Made by a program: the position numbers and the translations under genes. A stretch of DNA of 64,000 nucleotides from Unio delphinus (lineage: Eukaryota; Mollusca; Bivalvia; Unionida; Unionidae): contig JAQISU010000058.1 in NCBI GenBank assembly GCA_029339505.1, positions 1,366,001-1,430,000 on the forward strand. The letters run 5' to 3'. Below are positions 24,885-35,930 of the stretch, in pieces. Each line of letters starts with the position of its first letter. Position 1 is the first letter of the stretch. The notes under the pieces are model-generated. The model was not told where the DNA came from and did not search any database. It saw only the letters and a list, made by a program, of their open reading frames with translations.

Positions 24885-25145
24885 TAAACGTCCCTAACAT
24901 ACAGAAAAACTATGAGTCCCTAACCTACAGGAAAACTATGGGTCCCTAACATACAGAAAAACTATGAGTCCCTAACCTACAGGAAAACTATGGGTCCCTA
25001 ACATACAGGAGAACTATGGGTCCCTAACATACAGAAAAACTACGAGTCCTTAACCTACAGGAGAACTATGAGTCCCTAACCTACAGGAGAACTATGAGTA
25101 CCTAACATACAGGAAAACTATGGGTCCCTAACATACAGGAAAACC
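24885..25145. repeat. 26-bp tandem repeat, about 10 units
   Basis: Units of gtccctaacatacaggaaaa plus ctatgg, with two alternating variants (cctacag/atacag and gagtc/gggtc). The alternation suggests that pairs of units were copied together. Confidence 0.93.
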
Positions 25146-25472
25146 AGTTTCTACTAGTAAAATACTTCAAAAATGCTAACCAAATCATAATACCTTAGGA
25201 ATACTACCACTATATCACAAATCCATCTCTCCCAGATTTTTAGCTCAAGGGAAAAATACATTTACTACAACTGTATATAACAATACGGTCATCAGTGCAT
25301 TATTGTTCTGCATGTATACATTGATTCAGTTTACAGTACAGTCAATTCAAATGACTTACTATCCCATATATTTAGAATCAGAAAAAAATAGTCAAGTTGA
25401 TAACCTATTAAGATTAAGGATACTAAAAATATATCAACATACATTTCTTAGAACAATATACAGAGTACATAT

Positions 25473-26844
25473 TAGAGCTGTACCGATTAATCGCCCGTAC
25501 GTGTAATCGGGCCGATTATTAGCACAATCGGTATAATCGGGTATCGGCAAAAATAATCGGTGCCGATGCAAATAATTTTTTTAAATAACCAATTTTTCCT
25601 GATAAAAGTTGTATATACAGTCGCGTTTTGACTGACTGTAACTTAATCCTTTGTAACACTAGAGCTCGGGATAAATGCAGTATGCAAACAAGTTGCTCAT
25701 TAACTAACACTACTGTATAGTCGAATAACCATATATCGAGATAAACACATCGAACCATCAATTAATCTTTTGTAACAAAGAGATTGCTCTAATAAAGTAT
25801 TTAAAAAGAATTTATCTTGCTGCCAATTGTGCGAAATTTTCAACTCCAGCGTCCGGTAACATTTGTAAACTGCAGTAAACCAGACTAAAGTACATGTCGC
25901 TAACCGCCATTGTAGTGCCAAAGTCATGTGAATAGCCAGTAAGATTAACATCAAAGGGAGTAATGATGGATATATACACAGTCAATTTTGAGGTTTGTGT
26001 TTTTTCGTTATCTTTATGAAAACTCACAAAACACCGATAGTCCTTATGTCCCAGTGAGAAATTGTTTGAAAGGGCTTCAGTGTAGGTTTGAGTACGTCGT
26101 CTGTCTTTCAGTTAATCCGTAATGCCTGGAGGGTGAACGAACTCATTGTCTTTAATACTAGTAAGTGAGAATCATTTCCGGATTTTTTTAAATTATTTTT
26201 TATTTCTTTTGTTAGTGTTTCACCAAGCCACCATCTGGCAGAAGGAGCGGTCTCTCATAAGTCGTAACAGATTTTACTGTACCTTTGAAGCACCGACATA
26301 TACTAAACAAATAAAACAATTCTATATCAATGTTTTACAATTATCTGATGTTGCCGCAGCAATAACGAGTATTTGTTGTCGTCAAAGCAAGCCGACGACC
26401 TTTGCTCATAGAAAGTCGGCAATAAACTCAAAAGCATTGCTTCAATTTACATAGTGATTAGAACATATTTATTGTGCCGCGAAACTTTCCTGTTTGCAAA
26501 AAAAAAAAAAATCGCCCACCAACACGGTCTGTGGACAACAGAGTAGTAATTTAATTGGGCACATTGTTTCAAGAGCCCGAATAGATTGGATTATTAATAT
26601 CGGCTCTGCATAATGTCGAACTTGAAACTATCAAGTTTAGTCTGGAATTACTTCAAAGTAAATGCAGTCAACGAGTCCCCCCCCCCCATTCCAGGCCTTT
26701 ATTGTTTTCTAAATTTGTCGGCTTATACCCGAGTACAAATATGATAATCAAATAATCGGTCTCATAATCGGTATCGGCAATTTTGATAATCAGCTATACG
26801 CGGTATCGGCATAATCTGCAAAAAGTGACATCGGTACAGCTCTA
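25473..26844. mobile_element. Non-autonomous hAT element with 8-bp target duplication
   Basis: The left end is TAGAGCTGTACCGATTAATC and the right end is ATCGGTACAGCTCTA, an inverted terminal repeat of about 15 bp. It is flanked by the perfect 8-bp duplication GTACATAT at 25465-25472 and 26845-26852. Both sub-termini carry multiple aatcgg/tatcgg motifs in opposite orientations, typical of transposase-binding repeats. No frame inside exceeds about 100 codons or resembles a transposase. Confidence 0.92.
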
Positions 26845-26900
26845 GTACATATTAAAAAATGATACATTTATTTCATCACATGGGACAAAGGTCAAGTTAC

Positions 26901-26981
26901 TTACCACTTGTCATATAATAGCTTCGCTGCTCAGAGTGAACAAAACTATCAGGTAATCCTGATTCAAGGTTGCCTAACTGG
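26901..26981 (-). CDS. ZC3H7: Candidate 81-nt cassette exon of the ZC3H7-like gene
   Basis: The acceptor is aatctcctatttag|CC. Only one of the three frames is open across the segment: SQLGNLESGLPDSFVHSEQR then SYYMTSG. Two donors overlap: GTG|GTAAGT (exon end 26905, 77 nt, outgoing phase 1) and GGTAA|GTAACT (exon end 26901, 81 nt, outgoing phase 2). Only the second, weaker donor keeps frame with the next exon at 24285 (which needs phase 2). Because the flanking exons also join each other in frame (phase 2 to 2), this would be a skippable cassette. The evidence is splice signals plus an open frame; no homology supports it. Confidence 0.5.
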
Positions 26982-27129
26982 CTAAATAGGAGATTAACAC
27001 AATAATTGCAACTCATGGCTTTATTTCACTCATCTATAAACATTAATTATATAAAATAATAAAACACACTTCTGCCTAATTAAAGCATGAATATTTAAAA
27101 TCCTTTGCTACTTACTTTCAACCACACAT

Positions 27130-28025
27130 TTAACACATTAACCGTGTTTACAGGGCAGGAGGTTGTAGCCTACTGGAAAGCTCTGTAGCGTCCAGGTCAT
27201 GTATGATACACTAAAGGGTGGTAATATAGAAAGGTAGGCAGATTTAGCTCTACAATGTTACCAAATCATCTGGACATTATAGATGCATTACAAAATAAAA
27301 AGGGACAAACCTATCAGTTTAGACCCATTTTTTAAAACCCAAAATTTGCCCATGTTCGGAATCAGAATTTGTCAAGATTTTTTACTTTTGAGCCTCAGAT
27401 CTAAAGCAGACCAGTCTGAACTGCACACAGACACGTGAACCTGTGCAAAAAGTAGGATAAGGTGGGCATTTTTAATAAAGAGTGGTATCCATATCGATAA
27501 TGATGGGTCTGTTAAGATGTGCAGATGTGATGTGATTATGATTTTTAACGTAGCTTTAACAATTTTTCAGTCATATCGCTACAATGTCTGCAGTGAGGCA
27601 GTTTATAGTGATGTCTAGCGCTGGGGCATCATGCCGCAGACATGTAGCATGATGTCCCACCCAGTCACATTATCCTCACCAGGCCGACCAGTCATAACAC
27701 TAACCTCTTAATGCTGAGCGCCAAGCAAGGCAGCTGTTAGTACCATGTTTTTAAGTCATTGGTACGACTCGGCCGGGGATCGAACCCACGATCTCCCATT
27801 TACGCAGCGGATGCTCTAACCACTATGCCACCAGAACAGTTCTGTTCATGTGCTAGCAAAATAACCAAATGAAAACCTTGTTTTTAACACAACTAGGCAT
27901 TAGGCTCATTGAAAATTGCTTGGAAGTCGATGCATTAGGATGTATTCAGAAATAGTCCCCAAAATGTGTTTCCTACTTGCATTTCATGAGAAAACAGCAA
28001 AAACCTCCAGGGGTTAATGTGTTAA
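27130..28025. mobile_element. PiggyBac-type MITE (family P1, copy 2), interrupted by a SINE
   Basis: The ends are TTAA|CACATTAACC at 27130 and GGGGTTAATGTG|TTAA at 28022-28025. The orientation is opposite to copy 1: gcaggaggttgtagcctact and ggtgaacctgtgcaaaa-like sequence read in reverse. Positions 27523-27840 are an inserted S2 SINE that splits the MITE body. Confidence 0.85.
27523..27840 (-). mobile_element. tRNA-derived SINE (family S2) nested in the P1 MITE
   Basis: The minus strand begins ctgttctggtggcatagtgg, with ttagagcatccgctgcg as A-box region and cgtgggttcgatccccgg as B-box region. The body contains gcattaagaggttagtgtta and gtggg(a)catcatg. It is bounded by similar sequences tctgttaagatgtgc (27508-27522) and tctgttcatgtgc (27841-27853), a plausible decayed target duplication. 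Confidence 0.8.
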
Positions 28026-28569
28026 ATGATGTCATATAGGGGTATCCACCTTGACTGAAATTATGGCTTTAAAAATGGTATCAGGCATGCTTTTAAAAAC
28101 TCCATTTGTATGCAATGACTTAAGGACATGAACCTTTTTTAGCCAGTCTGTCTCACTAATGGCCTGGGACAGCACATAATCTCCATAGATCATCCATGAA
28201 GGGGCTATGGTCACTCAACTAAAACGCTGAGGTGCTGGAACACCTGTGCATTATGACTGAGTAAGTATTTTCAATGAAAAGCATTTTACTAGTAAAACTT
28301 GGTTTCTTCTTCAATATATACAATCATAATACCTTATGAAAATAAGTAAGAGGTGGAGGGAGGTAAATCCTATTACCCCAGAGATAAAATCTCCGATCCG
28401 CTAATGTAAAAGAGACAGCTTTTAAGTATCACTGAAATGAATGGAGAAGACTTCATCTGTCAGGGTTATTTCCCTGTAGGCTAAGTGAATAAGCCACTTG
28501 AACCAGGATGAGATAGTCTTGAGCTGATATATCATCTTGACTTGATAAAAGAGATAGAAAAAAGTGTTA

Positions 28570-28900
28570 TCTCCCTACATGCACTTCGTTCAATTAATGT
28601 ACCATTTCAAAGATCTGACCGGGTCTTGCAAGTGGCCTGCAGTTGAAGTGTCCAGGTCAGACAGTGGTTTCATGAGAAGTCTGGTTACCTATGGAAGGGA
28701 GACAGTTCTTGGTGATGAAATAGGATGCCTTCACAAATAAGACTGATCCATCTTTTCGGAACTGCAGGAAATTTGAGTCTGCATACTGGGCCATGTATTT
28801 CACTAATTCTTCCTGTCGTTGCTAAGGCCATGAGGAAGTAGAATGAGAACTCCTTGACCTCTTAAGTATTCTCGCCCCCTAGTGAAAGGCTTTTCAATGG
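28570..28900 (-). pseudogene. DIRS-like tyrosine recombinase remnant
   Basis: On the minus strand, successive frames read FLMALATTGRISEIH, then ADSNFLQFRKDGSVLFVKAS, then LDTSTAGHLQDPVRSLKWYI. The pattern (hydrophobic helix, AL-T-GR-SE-H, then a D-LCPVR-L-Y-like segment) is that of the tyrosine recombinase of DIRS-type retroelements. Reading it needs at least two frame changes, so it is dead. The Arg of the GRISE motif corresponds to the first catalytic Arg of the family; the later His-x-x-Arg and Tyr are not seen. Confidence 0.5.
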
Positions 28901-30032
28901 TTGTCCTCTCCTGAACTATTGATATGCAGATGTTGTTCCTAAGGAGAGTATGCACTGTTGGTGTCCCAAAATGATGGTAGTAGGTGGACTCCGGTCTTTC
29001 GTACTTGCATTGGTACAGTATGCAATCTAATGACAGACAGATTGATACCTGCAATTAGGCAAGTTAGGCTGCTTACAGATCAGGCAATGTTGCTTTAAAT
29101 GCGCGCAGTTGTTGAAAGGATGGTCCATTGGGTGAACATGAGGACGCCACAATGCAGACAAAAACATCAAATGAAAAATTTTAATGTCGTGGTATGGCAA
29201 AAAGAGAGAAAACTTTCCCTACAAAGATATAAAGCAAATGCGGCATATCCTGCTATTCACAAGAACAGAGTAAGTAGGCAGAAAATAGTTGTGATGGTAT
29301 ATGAAACTGGGATGCAAAACTTAAGGATGCCCGATACCATGGCACCCCATCCCACTGCCATGTAAGTATAAACCATGTTATATAGACTCAATCAAATGAA
29401 TACGGAGAGAACCAGAAATGAACCTAAAGTATCTCTACTGTTGTAACATTTATGTGACTAGGTCACGATAACATTTTTCTCCTGCATTAGCTGACGGTGC
29501 CAGTTATAAAAAATGTTAATGTTTTACATTAAGAGTATTTTAAATTTATTTTACAGGTGAAAAAGCATGTTCATAGAGTAGCCCTTATTTGGAAATGATC
29601 TAATAGTATCCTTCCAAATTAATGCATCCAATATGTTATGTGAAACTCAAAATAAGGTCCATCCCATTTGTATCTAAAAGCTGCAGGCGGAACAAATCTT
29701 TTGCTATAGTATTGGGGGTCTACCAAAACGAGGCATCCCCTTCGGGAAAGTAGTGTAATTTTTTCATGCCAACAGATAGTTATTTTGAAAAGAAAAGCAA
29801 TCTGCATGGCTTGAAGTATAATTTTATTACCAACTGCAATAAAACCAGTGCAAAATGATTATCTTGGAGACCACCTCAATGCAGTCCTTAGCAGCAGCTC
29901 ATTTGTATATACAGGCACATTTGTTTCTTTCAGTCTGAATGGTACATACAGTAATTTCTTGTTTCTCCTTCCCTGTTCTTGGGCAGTTTATACCTTAAAC
30001 ACTCACTCTGCATTGAAACATTACAATGAAGA

Positions 30033-30284
30033 GGTTGTTGTTTTTGTAGAGTTTAACGCCATTTTTTAGCACACGATATGCCATACATGGAGGCCAGTAT
30101 TATTTGTGGAGGAAGAACCCAGGAAAACCCCCGGAAAGACCCACCGACCCATGAGAAGCTACTGGCAAGCTTTCTCACATAACTACATTAGCCGAATCTT
30201 AGACTCAAACCCATGCAGACAGAGGTGAGATGGCAGTGATCCGTAACGGAGAGAGCATTTGACCAATCGGCCACTCTGGGCCCC
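30033..30284 (-). mobile_element. tRNA-derived SINE (family S1), full length
   Basis: On the minus strand it starts ggggcccagagtggccgatt and carries B box gggtttgagtc. The tail ends caaaaacaacaac. Probable target duplication: ttacaatgaagagg before and ttacaataaaataaagagg after. Confidence 0.9.
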
Positions 30285-30324
30285 TTACAATAAAATAAAG
30301 AGGAAATTGTCTAGATTATCACCA

Positions 30325-31225
30325 CCAAGACTGTTTTGGCAATAATTGTGACACTTTCACTGTGGAGGGGCCGAGATCTCTCACCAAGACTGTTTTGGCA
30401 AGAATTGTGACACTTCCACTATGGAGGGGTGAGATTTCTAACCAAGACTTTGTAGGCGAGAATTGTGACACTTCCACTGTGGAGGGGCAGAGATCTCTCA
30501 CCAAGACTTTGTAGGCAAAATCTGTGATAATTCCACTGTGGAGGGGCAGAGATCTCTCACCAAGACTTTATAGGCAAGAATGTGTCAATTCCACTGTGGA
30601 GGGGCTGAGATCTCTCACCAAGACTTTGTATGCAAGAACTGTGACACTTCCACTGTGGAGGGGTTAAGATCTCTCACCAAGACTTTGTAGGCAAGAACTG
30701 TGACACTTCCACTTTGGAGGGGTTAAGATCTCTCACCAAGACTTTGTAGGCAAGAACTGTGACACTTCCACTGTGGAGGGGTTAAGATCTCTCACCAAGA
30801 CTTTGTAGGCAAGAACTGTGACAATTCCACTGTGGAGGGGCAGAGATCTCTCACCAAGACTTTGTAGGCAAGAACTGTGACACTTCCACTTTGGAGGGGT
30901 TAAGATCTCTCACCAAGACTTTGTAGGCAAGAACTTGACACTTCCACTTTGGAGGGGTTAAGATCTCTCACCAAGACTTTGTAGGCAAGAACTGTGACAC
31001 TTCCACTTTGGAGGGGTTAAGATCTCTCACCAAGACTTTGTAGGCAAGAACTGTGACACTTCCACTGTGGAGGGGCTGAGATCTCTCACCAAGACTTTGT
31101 AGGCAAGAACTGTGACAATTCCACTGTGGAGGGGCTGAGATCTCTCACCAAGACTTTGTAGGCAAGAACTGTGACACTTCCACTTTGGAGGGGCTGAGAT
31201 CTCTCACCAAGACTTTGTAGGCAAG
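30325..31225. repeat. 59-bp minisatellite, about 15 units
   Basis: The unit is ctctcaccaagactttgtag, gcaagaactgtgacacttcc, actgtggaggggttaagat. Variant sites (gtgg/ttgg, ctgag/ttaag/cagag) are shared by adjacent units. The first two units are the most diverged. It abuts an S1 SINE on each side. Confidence 0.96.
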
Positions 31226-31268
31226 TATTTAAAGTTTAATAGCAATAACATAAGAGTCCATCATTATT

Positions 31269-31521
31269 ATTGTTATTGTTGTAGGGTTTAACGCCATTTT
31301 TCAGCACTAGATAGACACTACATGACGGCCAGTATTATTGGTGGAGGAAGAACCCAGGAAAACCCCCGGAAAGAACCACCGACCCACGAGTAGCTACCGG
31401 CAAGCTTTCTCACTTACCCACATTAGCTGAGCTTGATACTCAAACCCACGCAGACAGAGGTGAGATGGCAGTGATCAGTAACAGTAAGCGCTTTAGACCA
31501 TTTGGCCACTCTGGGCTCCAC
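31269..31521 (-). mobile_element. tRNA-derived SINE (family S1), full length
   Basis: The minus strand starts ggagcccagagtggccaaat and ends ggcgttaaaccctacaacaa. Flanked by CCATCATTATT at 31258-31268 and 31522-31532, a perfect 11-bp duplication. Confidence 0.93.
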
Positions 31522-32921
31522 CCATCATTATTGAAAAATGAAACGTTCAGAATTGGTTCCCAAATGAGGAATACTATATACGTCAATTATAAACTCTGCC
31601 AAAAAAAAGATCACGTCTAGAGTCTTATGTGAAATGGAAAAACTTATCAGAGAAATAATTTTATATTTTTTTCATTCCTATATTTTCAAATATATCTTTA
31701 TACTTTCACATCTGAAAATATGATTTATCATCATGCCTTTTTGTGTGTACACAAGTTATACTGCAGTAAAAAAAACATTAACATGTGAGCCAGAAATAAA
31801 TAAATAGAAACTGCAGTACATTTCAGTCATGGAAATCAATCTTTGATACATAAATCTGATCAGATGCTGTTTATCTCATAAGTAATTTCCATTTACTTCC
31901 TTGAGAACACTGATAAAACCACTGTTATGTATTGCTGAATCAGACTTGGCTTTGTTTTCAGATAGGGACAGTTTACAAAATGTCAAAAATATACTTACTG
32001 CATCAGTGTAGTTCCTAATGCTTTTATATTTTTATATTTTTCTTATATTTATAGGATCAGCCTACCAGATAAATTTCATCTTATGGTACTAAAATCAACA
32101 TATATGCCACTTGTTAAAATATAATGGTTTTGGTACATGATTAAAGATAGCTGGGATTAATATTGGAAATGAAGATATCCTTAATGTATTCAATACATGT
32201 TTGATCAGAATAGGTAGGTCTGCTTCTGAGACTTGCACGGAAAATACACATCATCTCTTGCATGCAATTTTAAAAAAATAATTACCGGACACTCATCATA
32301 CAATTAACAATACCCATAGCAAAACTCCTCCATTCAATATAAAAATTCGCCGTACACTAACATGTCCAAGTTCTTTTTCAACTTTTACATAAAAAGTCTT
32401 CGACATTTTTCAAAAACTCTAAATAGCATTTTAACAAGAATTACAATTTTAAATTTCTGGATAAAAATATTTTTGTGTATTTTATTATTTTATTATTTTA
32501 AATATTGTTTTATGACTAATTTTACAAAAAAGCTATAAGCAAATCAAGCCAAACATCGACTATAACATAAAAACTTCCTAGATAGGGTTATATTAGGGAA
32601 ATGAACTGATTAGATTTTGTTTTCATTCTGCAATATTTGCCTTTCTACAATCATGTATTTGCAACAGTTGGCTAAAATGTTTACTAATTCCACTAATACA
32701 ATTCAGTATCTCTTCATAGGGACAATCTCCTGTTCAAACATGACACTCGGCATGATGTCTTTTTTTCATCCACAATTTCTCCACCCACCCACTCTCACAA
32801 TGTGAGGCATGGAGAAAGAAACATTTGTGAATTGTGCAGCATGTACTCTTACATTCACAGAGCTGGTACCTAGAAAGCAGTGGACATTGAAGCATGTTCT
32901 AATAAGACTAAGGCACCATAC

Positions 32922-33252
32922 CTATTATTAGTCGAGGTCTGTGGGGCTGGTGGACGAATCATGACATTACTTGTAGGTGCTTTTATCCCTGCCATCATAC
33001 TGGGAGCAGGAATGGATGAAGGAGGCATACTCAGAGATGCATTTGGGAGCATAGTCAATGATTTGGAAAGATGTGATGTCAAAATGGATGTCTTGATAGG
33101 TTCTTGAACCTGTTGTTGTTGTTTCTTTACAGCCTCTGATGGTATAGATTTAGACTTTGACTTCTTATCATCAGCGTAATTCAGACCTGGAATGTGTTGG
33201 CTCTTCTGTTCGGTTACAATAACAGTGAGCGACCTGAGAATATCGCTAGTCT
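32922..33252 (-). CDS. ZC3H7: ZC3H7-like gene exon: low-complexity linker
   Basis: The acceptor is tattttctccttcag|AG and the donor is AATAG|GTATGG. Incoming phase is 1 (G plus AG makes Glu) and outgoing phase is 2. The product reads TSDILRSLTVIVTEQKSQHI, then a Lys/Gln-rich stretch (KKSKSKSIPSEAVKKQQQQV) and a Pro/Met/Ser-rich stretch (MLPNASLSMPPSSIPAPSMM). No domain is seen; it is a likely disordered linker between the first and second CCCH modules. The donor GTATGG is weaker than the GTAAGT used by most other exons of this gene, which fits the candidate alternative exon immediately downstream. Confidence 0.85.
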
Positions 33253-35124
33253 CTGAAGGAGAAAATAATAAATGATGTGTTAGTATTGACATCTAAAGTC
33301 ATGATTAGCATTGGATGCATAACAAAGACCCTGGAACTGGCAAGACAATCAGCAAAGGAACCTGAGTTATATTAAGTAACTGAAGTCTGGAGGGCAGTAA
33401 AGCTGTCAATGGGTACCTGGATATCTGCCTGTTGATAATAACAAGGTTAGTAAAATGGGCAACTGGTAACATGTTAAAAACTTCCTGTAAAATAAAAAAA
33501 ATGTTTCCTAGATCTTATCAAAAGCATTAGAACAAGTGAAACACAGAATAATGATTACAGTTTGAGGCTCATGTTGTGTGACTATTGGCTGCCGTGCATT
33601 TATCCCTCATTAGATCTCCGTCTAATTTCCTTATTTTATATTTAAAGTAACTGTACATGAAACAGTTCCAAGAAAACTGAAGTTTCTTGACTCTGAAACC
33701 AAGTGTCACAGAATCATTATATTTCGATAGACAAGTACAAAGTGGACCAGCTGAAATTGAAGAATAAAAAACCCAGAGCCAAATATTAAGAGAAACTGTA
33801 TTTATCAATGTGATTTATGGATGTGAAAAACAAATGAACCAAGAAAATGGCAAATGAACAGCTTTTCACAAATTTTGAAAGAAAATTTGACAGTGATGTA
33901 ATATAGCATTCATTATTTGTGGACTTCATGACCAAAGTTAGTCCGGTGTTATGCATAAATAATATATCAATTTCTTTTGTGTCAAAACTCTTGTATACAA
34001 CTAATAATCCACATTGATGTAGCAAATCTGCGACAAGAATTTTGACTGCAGATCCTGATAAATGGATGTTTCTCCCTTAGTTTTCTGTAGTTATGGAATG
34101 TAATATAAATTATTCCTTTTATGTTCAGATTATGCTTTTTTTGCCACTTGTATTAGTAATAATTACGCCTCTCTTTTGGGTTGGCATGCATGAACCTACA
34201 ACAAAGCTGTTCAGGTTCACATTTAATACAATTTCTTTTCAACTGGGTACCCAGAAACCGATCATTAGGATCAAAAGTATCCTAAAATTATGACATCTTT
34301 AGAGGACAAAAATTAAATTACAATCTGCTCCCCATTAAATTAAATTAAATTACAATCTGCTCCCCAATATGAGTTTGCCACAACTTGATTCAAATCTAAG
34401 GCTTTCTGACATTTGATCCCAAAGTATCTAATATGTGAAAAGACAATTTAATCTATGATCAGAAATAAAATGTGGTCCCCTCTGCAACAGGAATAAGACA
34501 ACTGTCAAGACCAGGCTTTGGGTTATTATCAAAGCAATGTAATTGGAAGACAAGTACATAACCAGTTTAGATTCAGAAATTTGAACCCGTTTTCTTCTGA
34601 CCATCTTTTAACTCCATACATGCCAACCACTGATGAGGAAAAAGTGTAATCCAAGTGGTCAAAAAGCGGAATCCAGGCAGAAAAAGTGTAATCCACATAT
34701 AACATGCAAAATTACAATAAACTGATTTATTTGCCCCTCATATCTTTTAACATCTTTTACTGTTTTCATATGTAGCACTTTTGGCTCTACACACACATCA
34801 AATAGAATCCACCTGAAGAATTTTAATGCCAAATATTAAATTCTTTCCAAATGGCCTGTAATAGATGTCACATGATCTTTGTTATTCAATATTTCTACAT
34901 TATTATTAATGGAAATAATGGTACCTCATTTGGTTGAGCGTAACATTTTAATTCCATTATTTGCAGGGTCAATACATGCCAACAACAAACTGGTTCAGCT
35001 GCCCTGGGTGTCCCTGAGAAAGGTACTTGGCTGCCATGCTTGACATAGACAATAAGGTGTTCAACATGCTATTGAAAACTTAACAAGCAATAACATATTC
35101 ACATATTTTAAATAATCGACTTAC
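33253..35124 (-). other. Intron, nothing recognised
   Basis: AT-rich intron. The only structure seen is a short duplication of ttaaattacaatctgctccc at about 34311-34365. No mobile element was identified. Confidence 0.65.
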
Positions 35125-35697
35125 CTATTTCATTATCTTTGCAAATTCTGATGAACCTACAAATGTTAAATTCACCATTTCTCTCCATTGTCCATAGCTT
35201 AAGCTCGGGTTGATGATGGGGAAAAGTACACTTCTCTTCCCCAACTTTACATGGAAATCCTTGAGAAAACTGCTGACAAATCTTGTACGGTCCTCCAAAA
35301 GAGTTACGTGCCTCTACTCTTGGTCTTATTTTCACCCAGTTAATTCCTGCTTTACTGCGATTCTTAACAATTAGTACATCTCTCAGACAAGTATGGGAAG
35401 CCTGCACATATCGGTAACCTTTGGCACCTTCTCCTATCTTAATAAAGCAATGTCTACATGCCAGCTTAAAATCAAAGTCATCCATGAGAGGAAACTTGAG
35501 GTTCTGCAGTTCTGGTGAAACTTGATGTTGTGGAGGAGTTGGAGTCTGACTGGTCCCTCTTTTAGTGATAAAACCCTGTGGTTTGGAGATCAGAGTACTA
35601 TACTGCCCTGTGTTAACTTTAATGGGACTCTGAGAAGCTCTAGAACTCCTACCAGATGAGGCACTACTAAGGCTGAATGGAGACTCCGAGCTTACTT
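35125..35697 (-). CDS. ZC3H7: ZC3H7-like gene exon: first CCCH finger module
   Basis: The acceptor is cttgtcccattacag|AA and the donor is AATAG|GTAAGT. Incoming phase is 1 and outgoing phase is 1. The first ~65 residues are Ser/Pro-rich (SPFSLSSASSGRSSRASQSP). The module then reads FKLACRHCFIKIG, ASHTCLRD, an IRPR basic segment, and ICQQFSQGFPCKVGEEKC with TFPH (C-x8-C-x6-C-x3-H), followed by QPELKLWTMERNGEFNI. This corresponds to the first zinc-finger module of ZC3H7A/B, which starts with a similar F-x-AC-x-x-C knuckle. Proline in place of alanine before the final His (FPH instead of FAH) is unusual. The exon extends well upstream of the first internal Met. Confidence 0.93.
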
Positions 35698-35820
35698 CTG
35701 TAATGGGACAAGATAAAGGTCACATATTCATACAAAGTAAGGTAGAATCAAAGACTCCAAAACATCAGAACATTTCATAATAATAGTTTTATGCATATTT
35801 GGACTTGAGCATCAATAAAT

Positions 35821-35823
<3 letters not shown>

Positions 35824-35875
<52 letters not shown>

Positions 35876-35930
35876 TGGACTTAGTACACCTATATTTAGA
35901 AGCTGTCAGCGCTTTACAATATTAGATAAC
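35824..35930 (+). repeat. (AAT)n tract joined to a short dispersed repeat (family R1)
   Basis: About 50 bases of AAT followed by atggacttagtacacctata, ttagaagctgtcagcgcttt, acaatatt. The attached segment matches the two repeats at 51947-52063. The arrangement suggests the end of a SINE or MITE with a trinucleotide tail. Confidence 0.7.

Larger units (their letters stand above)
24286..26900 (-). other. Intron with a 26-bp array and a hAT element
   Basis: Contains the tandem repeat at 24885-25145 and the hAT element at 25473-26844. I see nothing recognisable in 24286-24884 or 25146-25464. Confidence 0.65.
26982..32921 (-). other. Intron with MITE, SINEs, DIRS relic and 59-bp array
   Basis: Contains the P1 MITE (27130-28025) with a SINE inside it, a tyrosine-recombinase relic (28570-28900), S1 SINEs (30033-30284, 31269-31521) and the 59-bp array (30325-31225). 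I see nothing convincing in 28026-28569, 28901-30032 or 31533-32921. Confidence 0.65.

Noticed and set aside
29619..29807. 62-codon minus-strand frame with DPQYYSKRFVPP
   Set aside because: Looks like a possible protein relic, but I could not assign it to any family with confidence.
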